Assembly (NCBI RefSeq): GCF_019925205.1
Contig: NC_083565.1
Span: 31,338,241-31,402,240 of the forward strand
Length of the DNA: 64,000 nucleotides
Source of the DNA: Metopolophium dirhodum
Lineage: Eukaryota > Arthropoda > Insecta > Hemiptera > Aphididae
Direction of reading: 5' to 3'
Shown: positions 11,111-21,415 of the stretch, piece after piece
Layout of the letters: each line of letters begins with the position of its first letter
Position numbering within the stretch: the first letter of the stretch is position 1
The notes under the pieces: generated by a model
What the model saw: only the letters and a program-made list of their open reading frames with translations
Told to the model about the DNA's origin: nothing
Databases searched by the model: none
Translations under genes and position numbers: made by a program

Positions 11111-11303
11111 GGCAGAGAAGTTATAGGAGGTAAAATTGGAAAAATATGCATGCAAATATGCACATCAAAAATTGAAAATATGCATTCAAATTCATTTATG
11201 CAACATAATATGCACAAAAAAAATTGAATTATATTATATTAAAATAAAAAAATTAGATATAAAAGAAATATAAAAATCATTGTATTGCACAATTAATTTT
11301 GTT
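11111..11303. mobile_element. Subterminal part of an hAT-type element (TATGCA-rich)
   Basis: Repeated ATATGCA/TATGCA words in both orientations resemble the subterminal repeats of the hAT-type element at 57.5-58.1 kb. The stretch lies directly downstream of the hAT ORF on the minus strand. No terminal CAGGG... motif or target duplication was found, so the boundary with the Gag element is not fixed. Confidence 0.45.
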
Positions 11304-12308
11304 TTAAATATTTTCTACGTCGAATAATCGCCGATTGTTAGTATGGTTTTCTTCAATCTCGAATTTTTGATTTATCCTTAAAATAAATATTAAATATATT
11401 AATACAAAAATAGTTTTAAGAACATTTTTCTCACCTGATAAATTATTGCATTGCACAACTAATGTTTTTTTAATATTTTCCACGTCGAATGATCGCCGAT
11501 TGTCGGCCAGTATGGTTTTATACCGAGAAAAACTTCTTTCGACGTCTGTTGATGTTACTGGTGCATATTTATAAAATGTTAAATCATTTCCCGTTAGGTC
11601 TTCTGGTAAACCATCCATCGATGAACTTTTTTCTCCATTCAAAATTTTTAAAATTTTTAATATTATTGCAAACCCAGAGTTTTTTTCTAAAACTTGGTTA
11701 AATTTTGTTTTTACTTTCATTCCAACGTCACCCGCTACTTCGTCCAATTTATTTTTTGTGAACATTACTGTTGTTACTGAATCAGTTAGTGATACACCTT
11801 GTGATTCTAATTTAGTTATGGTTGATGGTAAAAACCCATAATTTGAATCTATAAAAGTCAAATTTGGTTCCATTGAAATTTCATTTAGAAGGGCTTGAGA
11901 TTCTTTTATAGATACAGCATCGTTAGAATCAAAATGTTGCATAACATCTCGTACTTGCTTAAAATATTGGCAGTAATAAGAAGTAGCTTCAATCCAAGAA
12001 CCCCAACGTGTAAGTACAGGTTCGGGAGGAAGAGGGACTCCGGGAGCTTCTGTCTTAAAAAATAAAACACGTGAAGGTGCTTTTAAAAATACTTGCTTTC
12101 CTTTTGCCACTAATTTATCAACTCTAGGAAAATGACTCCGAATATTTTCTGCCACTCTATGTAATCCGTGTGCTATACAAGTAATATGGATCATCTTGGA
12201 GTACAAAGCCTTGATAGTTGTACCTGCTTTCTTCATGTATGGCGCAGCATCGCTTAAAAATAGGAGGACGTCATCATGACGAACACCGTCGGGCCACAGG
12301 AGAAACAT
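11304..12308 (-). pseudogene. hAT-superfamily transposase, C-terminal two thirds
   Basis: 334 open codons, but lacking the N-terminal DNA-binding region. Early residues (SDAAPYMKKAG, then HITCIAHGLHRVAENIR) match the catalytic-domain style of hAT transposases; VLTRWGSWI follows. STDVERSFSRYKTIL near residue 250 is the C-terminal dimerisation motif. The last ~85 residues include a partial tandem duplication: the block encoding NNRRSFDVENI recurs as NNRRLFDVENI, with DNA copies near 11455-11515 and 11285-11345. This indicates a rearranged 3' end. Some hAT relatives have been domesticated, but the missing N-terminus and scrambled end argue for a remnant. Confidence 0.65.
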
Positions 12309-12741
12309 TGAGCTGTCAAAAAGTTTGGTTATTGTAGAATAATTTACAAATGTTCTTGATCTTGATGAATTTTGTCAACATTTTAACTTTAAAAAAAAAA
12401 GTAAACTTTTTTTTGTTATCGCTAAAAACACTTAAGAGGAACTTTGTATTAAATTTTTGTTGTGAAGTAGATAGCCACGCATAGGTGGAACTTCATAATA
12501 TATTAGCATTATAAATAGTAATTAATAAATAGTATTAACTAATTTTATTTAACTAACCCAACTATTGCAGTACATAAATGTTTTAAATAATTATTAAAAT
12601 TTACATTATCTTATATGTGTAATAATAGTTATAAGCCCACTCATCTCGCCCACGATAATAAAATATAGGTACAATGTAACCATTATGTTGGATTACCTAT
12701 TTAAAAAGTAACATGTTAATATGTATATAACTATAATAGAG
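12309..12741. other. AT-rich spacer; target-duplication copy at the end
   Basis: No gene seen. The upstream part may once have coded the N-terminus of the adjoining hAT transposase, but I see no readable frame. The last eight bases (12734-12741, TAATAGAG) are one copy of the target duplication of the next element. Confidence 0.5.
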
Positions 12742-13274
12742 CAGTATTTGGCAAGTTCCTTATAAAAAGGAATTCGTTCCGTTCCTTGCTCCTTATAAAA
12801 AAAAGAATTCGTTCCTTTGGAAAATGAACGAGTTCCTTTTTTAGTTCCAAATAAAATAAAAATTCTTATTTAATCACTTATGTTTTTTTTTTCATATGCA
12901 TACTTCATTAATTTTTAATTATAATATATAACTATAAGTATAGGTAGGTACATATTTTATAATTCTATTTTGAGTTATTCTTCAAAATTAAATTGTTGGC
13001 TAACGTAGGCCGATTGTCTTAACGTCGATACTCGATAACGATCACTAATTAGCAATATACATTATACACATTAAAATAAAATCTTAATTTAAATTATTTA
13101 CATAATTATCTGTGTAAATTATTGGAACTAGAAAAGAACGAACAATTTTGTTATTTTTCCTTGAAAAAAAGAACTAGTTCATTTCCTCGTTCTTTTTTTA
13201 TAAAAAGGAATTCGTTCATCGTGCCGTTCTTTAAGAAGGAATTTGTTCCAGGAATCCTTTCCTTCCAAACACGG
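12742..13274. mobile_element. Non-autonomous hAT element, 533 bp, with 8-bp target duplication
   Basis: TAATAGAG flanks the element on both sides (12734-12741 and 13275-13282), the 8-bp duplication typical of hAT. Ends are CAGTATTTGGCAAGTTCC on the left and, read inward on the other strand, CCGTGTTTGGAAGGAAAGG on the right. Subterminal regions carry repeated, palindromic GGAATTCGTTCC-type words with TTATAAAAAGG. No coding capacity is seen. Confidence 0.75.
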
Positions 13275-13282
13275 TAATAGAG

Positions 13283-14718
13283 CGTAGGCATAGACTATGA
13301 GTATTACACAAAAATATAATATTACGATATTCTATCATAATTTGTGTAAATGTCTTACAACAAAATTAAAATTTCCCGTGTTGAAATAGAGATATAAAAT
13401 TGGTAGAGTTACTAGATTCCTATATAAGTTTTTATGTACAAATACAACAAAAGTTTCTGTTATAGTTTCATTTCCTTCTATATGTATCAATTTAGGAAAA
13501 TATTGAATATGTTCATAGTTCGCCACAAAATATTACCTTATAATAATTAAAATATGCTCTAAACTAAACACTCAAAAATATAAAATATGTATTAGCAATA
13601 ATTAAACACTATGAATGTTTCGAATTTTATTTGTTTTCGTATTGTGAAACGAATTTTGTGTTTAACTAGCATAAAATATAACCAGGAAAACATGGAAATG
13701 TATGAAAGTATTTTAGAGTAATTATTATTATGTACCGAATTGACGATTATTCGAAAAAATCAATTTTATAATGACAACGTCATTATTATCGAACGCATTT
13801 ATCAGGAATCTGTTACCTATCTAGTTAAATATTCTTGGACAAAATGAATTCATATTAATAATAAATGTATACAATCATAATAAAATATTATATGATTTGT
13901 TGACGTGTTGTTTCTAGTGGTGGCATATCTACATGGAGACCAAATTGTGTACGTGTACAGAATACAACAAATATATAATAATATGAATATATGTGTTTAC
14001 TGATATGTCTATTAAAATCTTTATATCCCCCTCCCGATGAATAACTCTCGTTACGCTACTGGTTACTAGATGGTTAGTTTAAATAGATATTTAAATTACA
14101 TATTTGGTGGCATTTGCGGCATACATTATAATAATAATTATTAATTTATTAAAAAAATTCCAATTACAAAAATATTACACAAAAACAAAAAAGTTATCAT
14201 TACAACTGAAGAGATGTAGTCACCTCCAAGCCATTATGGCTATCATGCTGAGATGAGAGTAGTTCTAATCAGTTAGGTTATGACTCATAACTATGGTAAA
14301 TCAAATTAATATAACAATAAAAATATCTTAACAATTGTGTAAAATGGTATTATTACCATTAATTGGTAAATCATATTATTTATAATTTGCACTTTTTTTT
14401 CCTGTTGGTACTGAGTGGACCCGATATATTATATACATGGATAAAGTTTTTTCAAAAACTACAGTGATTACTCAGAAAAATAATTTGATTTATTTTAACA
14501 AACCATAGCTACAGTATAGTATACATTTAACTTTTGTATTGTCGAAAATGTTTAGAGGCCCTAGGTAATGCAAATGATATACGTAAAAATAATATTTAAA
14601 TACCTATACGTATTTATTTTTACAAGTTAATCTTTCAGTTTAAAATTTTAATTTGATTTGATTCGTTGTATAAAAACATTATACCTAACACGATTTTAAA
14701 ATGGATTATGTTTTACAG
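13283..14718. other. Spacer before the MFS exon; presumably intron
   Basis: AT-rich, with no recognised repeat and no exon I could place. If the MFS exon at 14719 belongs to an active gene, this stretch would be part of its last intron. The short minus ORF at 13335-13526 looks like chance. Confidence 0.4.
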
Positions 14719-14936
14719 GTGAATCTTTAGGTAGTCTACTGGGTGGATTTTTATTCGGTTCATATGGTGGAGTGTGGTCGTTTCGATTTTTCGCCTACAG
14801 TTCTGCTATGTTGTGCTTTTTAAACATACTAAGCAACCGTTTTGGAATGACTAAAGATTTGAAAAATTATGATTTTGTCGCAGTGCCTATGACAGAAAAT
14901 AACCAGAAAAATGATGACGTTGATATCGAAATCTAA
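14719..14936 (+). CDS. Terminal exon of an MFS transporter (MFSD6-like)
   Basis: After the acceptor TTTTACAG (ending 14718), two bases complete a codon and 71 further codons run to TAA at 14934-14936. The first residues, GESLGSLLGGFLFGSYGG, then a Trp-Ser-Phe-Arg-Phe stretch and a hydrophobic helix, match the last two transmembrane helices of MFS_1-like/MFSD6-type transporters. An acidic cytoplasmic tail ends in DVDIEI. The frame implies the previous exon ended one base into a Gly codon. I found no other exons in the window, so this is either the end of a gene with very long introns or a stranded fragment. The substrate cannot be told. Confidence 0.55.
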
Positions 14937-16218
14937 TTTATTGATTTCTTTATTTTTTTATTTTTTATAAAATTGTAAAAAAAAAAAATGGAATTTTACT
15001 ATACAGAAAAATTCTAAAATAACGAATAATGTTTTATATAATAGTATATATTAGCTACTTTAGAAAATATTTAAATAATTCATTCGAACCGCGAACGTAT
15101 AGTATAGCCTATTTGGCCTACATCACGTCTTTGTCGCACAAACTTCAACGACTAAGGGACCACCAAACAATATTGAAAATTGACTGTTGCTATTAAATTG
15201 CAGATTTTCTATTATTACATACAATTGTTTTTGAATAATTCTGAGCGGATTGATGAATACCTATATTGATTTTACAATGACGTGTGTTTTTTTTTTGTAT
15301 GTACCTACACACGATAATTAATTAATCGAAATAATGCTCCGATTTTTAACCAGCGTAACACTAAAAAAGGTAGACTGTCCACTGTCTAAGAAATTAAAAA
15401 TCAAGCTTAAGCTAATTGATAAACTAATAAAGAATTATTATTTCATTTTTATTAAAATGGCGGAAAAGTGGGTACCTACTTTTATAAATAATCTAATATT
15501 TAAAACCCACTGAATATCAAATATCGTGAAAAAGAACGTTAGGTTAGGTTAAAAAATAGATTGAGAAACTTTATGACTAACGATGATCTAGAATCAATGA
15601 TGTTTAAATATTATATAGAAAAATCAATTTTGATGGAAATAGACAATGATATAATAATAAATGAACTGGAATGTACCTACTTGAAGTAATATTTTAAGTA
15701 ATTTGTTATTGTAACTATTTTCATAATTATTATTTGTTAAACGCTGATTATGTTAACTGTTTCTTTAGGATAAGTTTTAACAGGGCCGGATTGGGTAGTC
15801 TCGGCACTTTGAGAAATATTTTTCAACCGGTCCATAATTTTCTATAGTGGCGCATATTGCCCAAATTTTAATATTAATAAATATGTACGTATTTAACTCA
15901 TTTTACTCATATAATATTATGTTTTATTATTTATGCATATTGCGTACACACATTTTAAGCCACTACCTTCTTACATATTATGTGTGTACACACATGTAAA
16001 TACATATAAACGTAATATATTATAATATAAGGATTTAATTATATAATTAATTAACTCGCCCTAATTCAACACTTGTCAGATATTCGATAAACGAAATAAG
16101 AAAAAATAGGTTTAATATTGAATTACTTATAACTTGACACTAATTAAGAATACAATTAATATAACTGAGATATTTTAAAAATTACATTTATTATTGACAC
16201 ACATTAAATATTATATGG
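14937..16218. other. Spacer with a truncated dispersed-repeat copy
   Basis: A short piece of the dispersed repeat (ATTCTGAGCGGATTGATGAA onward) lies at about 15237-15365. A TTAGGTTAGGTT motif is at about 15539-15551. The rest is AT-rich without a gene. Confidence 0.45.
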
Positions 16219-17610
16219 CTCATTAGTATGAATGTCACCCAAGGCGTACGCAGGGAGAATGCTGTTTCAGTCCAGATCGGGCCGATGGTCGATGATGGGT
16301 GTCGTCCGAGCCGATTGAACAGTTTATTTAGATAAGGACATAACAATGAATATTGTCTATATTATAATATTAAACATCTGTGTATGTGCAATATTCATAG
16401 ATAATAAAGTACTGGATAGGACATTACGGCTTATCGGTGATGAATTAAACTATACGAATCGAGGCCAAATAAATCTGTGCTGCACCTGACCTTTCAACCA
16501 TCACGTTATTTTATTGGTTGAAATCATATAATTATTCATAAGGTAGATATTTCATAATTTATATATCTTCGTGAACTTAGTTGTCAATTGCAGAGTAAAG
16601 AAAATTACAATAATTACTGTAACGAAATAACAAATGCAGTAGCCGCTGTAATAATTTCATTTTAAATTCTGAGTGGAACGATGAATGTATTGATTTTACA
16701 TTGATATGTATTTTAGATTCTAAACAAAGCGATGAATTATGTATTGATTTTACAATGATGTGTGTGTTTTTTTTTGTGTGTCTGTCATCACCTTTTAGGA
16801 CAGTAAAAGAGCTTAGATTTTCTTCAACAGTAACTTTTATGATAGGAAAGTGAATCTAGTTGGTACTTTGGTGGGTCAAAAGTAAAAATTTCCCAGTAGT
16901 TTTCAAAAGCGACGTGAAAAACAAAAGAAAAATTAAGGATAAACGGGGAATTTTTACGCAAAATCTGTTTTCGAGAAAATCGATTTTGGTTTTTGGTGCA
17001 ACTCTAAAACAATTGATCGTAGGTACATGAAATGTTGACTGAATGTTTATATTAGCATTTTCTATACACCGTAACATTTTCCAAATATTTTGACTTATTT
17101 TGAGCTGTTTACGGACATTTTCAGTTTCCTTTTTTTAAATTGTTTTTTTTCTATAAATATCAATAACATTTTATTTGTTGGTTAAAAAAGCTTGAGAATT
17201 TAATATAAGGCTCCTGATATATCGTTCTAATAGCAGTTGAAAAATATTAAAAATACATAGGCACAATTTTTTTTATAAGCATTTAAAGTTCAAATTTTGA
17301 CAACATTTATCAAATTTATAATTTAATAATTATTTTGTAGTTAAAATTTATAAAATGTTCAACTTTTATAGCTAAGGATTGAAAATTGAAAACAATGCTC
17401 TTAGGCTCCACGTAAATAGGTTATATATAAATTACTTTATTCACAATAATATAAAAAATATACTTGGTAGGTCAGCCTATGATATGGCTGACTGTTTTCA
17501 CTCAGAATCGTTTTTCTTATACAATGATATTATATCATTGAATTAATAAAGACCATCCATTACAGTGACCTACTTGTAACCTATTGTACAGCAGAGCGAC
17601 ATCCACTTAC
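16219..17610 (+). repeat. Dispersed repeat, copy C with upstream ~450-bp module
   Basis: 16219-16680 is nearly identical to 26939-27385 (both contain GGCGTACGCAGGGAGAATGC and TTCAGTCCAGATCGGGCCGA). In both places it runs straight into the dispersed repeat, so the module and repeat form one larger unit. The family end with GCAGAGCGACATCCACTTAC lies at about 17590-17608. This copy is shorter than the 27-kb copy because of internal deletion. Confidence 0.65.
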
Positions 17611-17614
17611 CCGG

Positions 17615-18435
17615 ATTTTTTTTTATTCTTTTTTTTTGTCTGTCATCACGGTTTGGGGCTGTAAAACTGCATCGATTTTCTTCAACAGTACCTTGTTCGA
17701 TGGGAAAGCGACGGGAATTTTTACGCAAAATAGGTTTTTGACAAAATCGATTTTGGTTTTTGGTATAATATTTAAACAAATGAACGTTTATACATGACAT
17801 TTTCACTGGTCGTTTATATTTGCTTTTTCTATACACGATAAAATTTTAAAAATATTTTGATTTGTTTCGAACTGTTTAGGAACATTTTCTGTTTCCAATT
17901 TTATTAGTCTTTTTTTCTATGAATGCCAATAAAACTTTATTTGTTGTTTGATAAAGCTTGAAAATTTAATACAAGGCTCCTACTATTTTGTTACAATGAC
18001 ATTTGAAAAATATTAAAAACCCTTAGTCGCAATTTTTATTTATAAGCATTTAAAGTTCAAATATTGATAAAATACGGAAAAATCATGAAAATTATAGTAA
18101 ATTATTTTGAGTTGGGAATTCATAAAAATGTTCTGTATAAATCTAAGATATGAAAATGTAATACAAGATTATCCATAAGTTTGTCTAACTTCATCAAAAA
18201 CAAAATGTCTACAAGAAAGTCGAATTAAATTTTTATGAGCGTTTGAAATTCATATTTTTAAAACATTTCATATTCATTCGATTTCTCATGTAACGATTTT
18301 ACTATTTTGTTGTTATTCAAAAACGAATAACTGTAGATACATGAAAATTTTACTAAATGTTTATATTTTCATTTTCTATACACCATACAATTTTGAAAAT
18401 ATTTTGGCTCTTTTTGGTCTGTTTACATACTTAAG
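17615..18435 (+). repeat. Dispersed repeat, copy D (truncated)
   Basis: It starts inside the family at the TCTGTCATCACGG block and continues through the AAATCGATTTTGGTTTTTGG block and the CATTTTCTATACACCATA block. It is interrupted at about 18435 by sequence beginning CAAGGGTGGGCAAGTTAA. Confidence 0.55.
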
Positions 18436-19879
18436 ACACAAGGGTGGGCAAGTTAATAATTTTTTTTTAACTCGGTTAAGTTAAGTTAATATGCACCATT
18501 AACAAAAAATTAAAAGTTAAAGTTAATTTAACTATAGGTTAACTCAGTTAAGTTAAAAGTTAATACACACTTTTTGTTAACTTTTTATTAAGTTAAAAAT
18601 AAGTTAATTTGTTTATACAACGCTAGCGTACTTAATTTTATTCCAACCCAAATTAAATTACAGGATATACCTACTGTTTATACTTCATACAGTATTTCCA
18701 TATAACCTAGATTCGATTTTTAACTTCAAACAATTTACGATACATGTTTTTTGACATAAAAACGAAATAGACTGAAATAGTGAAATATTATAAAATTAAA
18801 AATAAAATAAATTAACTTAACTTACTTTTTAAAATGAAAAATAACTAAATTTTTTTTTCAACCTAGTATATTTTCTATTATATTTCCATTGTTATTATTA
18901 ATACGTTACCAATAAATTAAGTTAATAATATTATTTGTATATTATCGTATTTGTATAAAAAAATATACTTTAGAAGTTTCAAGTACCTACCCACGAATAG
19001 TATAATTTATTTAATAACACACAATTCACATCGTTCTTCTTCGTTTAAATATCTAATTTTGTCCGAGATTGAACTTCAAATAACTATTCAAAAACTGTGT
19101 TTATATAATTTTTAGATTTATTGGTTACAGTTTAAACTAATAACGTGGAAAATTGTTTTACATTTTTATTCCTAAGCTATACAAATTTATTAATAATTAG
19201 AAACATTTTGTCAGAATTTAAACTTTAACTGCATATAAATAAAATCTTGCGTAAATATTCTTCATATTTTATCAATGTGTGAGGAGCTTTGTATTAAATT
19301 TTCAAGCTTTAATACGCTTTTTTAGCTGTGGACTATAATATTAGGTAAACAAAAAGGTACATAGAAATAATTATTTTATTGGATTTAAAAGTACGATAAT
19401 TAGTAATAATGAGTATAAAATTCAATAATTTGAAATCTCATACCTAAATTATTATGTAAACGTAATTTACATTTATTTATTATTATCATTGTATAGAGTG
19501 ATAAGTAGTGTTTGTACCTAATGATTATTTTTTATTAAATTAATTATAGGTATTTGGAAAAGCCAAAAGGTTTATATTTTTTCTTATATTCTTTCGAACT
19601 TAGCACAGTGTTACCTACACTGTACATTTCGCCTATAAAGATATAATTCTTAAGTTATGTATAAATCATAATAATTACCAGACGGTTCATGTTGATTGTT
19701 GACTAGTGAGTGTATCGTGTTTTTCACAAGACGAGTTTAGCGGACGATGGAAAACTGACAAGTAATCTTCGAGTTGCTACTGTGATTGTTCGTCGACGTG
19801 TAGTGTCTTATAAACACGGTCCACGGACGGTTAGGTTAGGTTAGGATAAAGGTAGACAAACTTATGAGTAATCTTATAG
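18436..19879. other. AT-rich stretch with one hAT-like terminus
   Basis: CAAGGGTGGGCAAGTTAATA at about 18443 resembles the terminus CAAGGCTGGGCATTAACG of the complete hAT element at 38548, and is likewise followed by repeated GTTAAGTTAA. I could not locate the opposite end. A moderately GC-rich block at 19690-19850 ends in GGTTAGGTTAGGTTAGG, a short telomere-like run. No coding exon could be supported. Confidence 0.4.
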
Positions 19880-20565
19880 TACATTTTCAAATCTTAGATT
19901 TAAAAAGAAAATTTTTTATGAATTCTCAACTCAAAATAATTTGCTAATTTTCGTGATTTTTCCGTATTTTGTCAAAATTTGAACTTAAAATGCTTATAAA
20001 TAAAAACTGTGACTAAGGATTTTTAATTTTTTTCATCTGCCTTTGAAACAATAACCTAGGAGCCTTCTATTAAATATTCAAGCTTTTTTACTCAACAGAT
20101 AAAATTTTATTGATATTTATAGAATAAAAAACTAAAAAAATTGAAAACTGACATTGGCCGTAAACAGCTCAAAAAGAGTCAAAATATATTGTAAATTTTA
20201 TGGTGTATTGAAAATGCTAATATAAACATTCAGTCAAAATTTCATGTCTCTACGGTCATTTGTTTTAGAGTTACATTAAAAACCAAAATCTATTTTCTCG
20301 AAAACAGATTTTGCGTAAACATTCCCGTTTTTCCTTAATTTTTCTTTTGTTTTTCACGTCGCTTGTGAAAACTACTGGGAAATTTTTACTTTTGACCCAC
20401 CAAAGTACCAACTAGATTCACTTTCCTATCAGAAAAGTTACTGTTGAAGAAAATCTAAGCTCTTTTACTGTCCTAAAAGGTGATGACAGACACACAAAAA
20501 AAAACACACACATCATTGTAAAATCAATACATAATTCATCGCTTTGTTTAGAATCTAAAATAAAA
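19880..20565 (-). repeat. Dispersed repeat, copy E (inverted, truncated)
   Basis: On the minus strand it reads from the family start (AACAAAGCGATGAATTATG) through the TTTAGGACAGTAAAAGAGC, AAGTGAATCTAGTTGGTACT and AAATCGATTTTGGTTTTT blocks. It ends without reaching the family terminus. Confidence 0.65.
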
Positions 20566-20939
20566 TAATATAAATTGAGTTAAATTTTTTTGAATAAATT
20601 TGGAATAGCCTATTTGTGAATCTGATCATAAGAACGATTTGGATAATAAAGACATTTACCTAAATCAAGTAGGTAGTTTTTTTCTTAGATTTTTCTTAGA
20701 ACATCAATATTTTTTTTATTAAATTAATTTGGAACGCAATAACTTTTTAAAAATATTATTTTCAGAAATTTGCTTTCATAGGTATATTTCATAAACAATT
20801 TACTAATCATATAAGTTTATCAATTTTTTTTGTTTTTTGGTTAGGTTAGGTTAGTTCATTCTGTAACTTGCTGTATGTTATGATTTCTTAAATAATAATA
20901 ATTAATAGGTGTTGAGACGTGTTGAGACATCATTAATGA

Positions 20940-21415
20940 CGAGTCGCATGGGATTTGGGCACGGATTAAAAGACAAGATCACGGATTAATCCGTTGATTA
21001 GGGTCTAGGTCTACGGCACTGATTTGTAGTGCGTATGCGTTTCAGTACTCGTCGCATACATAGATAATTCACATAAGAATATCCACATTCCACATGCACA
21101 CAAGTGGCTCGCTCGGTACGCTGCGCTAGGACAAAAAACACGAAAAAATCTCCCGACTTGTTGTGCAACACCACCACAAGTTGGTCACAGGTTAACCGCC
21201 GTAGGTTAACATTCTCATCATTATCGGACAAGTGCTTATCACTCGATATAAATTGCGCGTGATAACGGTCGTACTAATAATCGCAATAATCGCATGCGTA
21301 TTCCTGGCTCCAGAGTTCAAATTTCATTTCATAATTATTTATTTCACACAATAAAATATATTATATACAATTATTCACGTTTTTTTAATAATATTTCAAA
21401 ATAGATATCCATAAA
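20940..21415 (+). promoter_or_regulatory. GC-richer upstream region and candidate TATA box of the Kelch gene
   Basis: TATAAA at 21247-21252 lies about 165 bases before the Kelch ATG at 21416. Initiation near 21275-21285 would give a ~135-base leader. The 300 bases upstream are clearly less AT-rich than the surroundings, as expected for a promoter. The minus ORF at 20998-21231 overlaps this block and looks like chance. Confidence 0.4.

Noticed and set aside
15539..15551. TTAGG runs here, at 19829-19847 and 20839-20855, as telomere sequence
   Set aside because: Only two to three units each, interstitial; too short for a telomere, though the word fits an insect.
17570..17836. Minus ORF of 88 codons
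   Set aside because: Lies wholly on dispersed-repeat sequence and joins the repeat end to another truncated copy.
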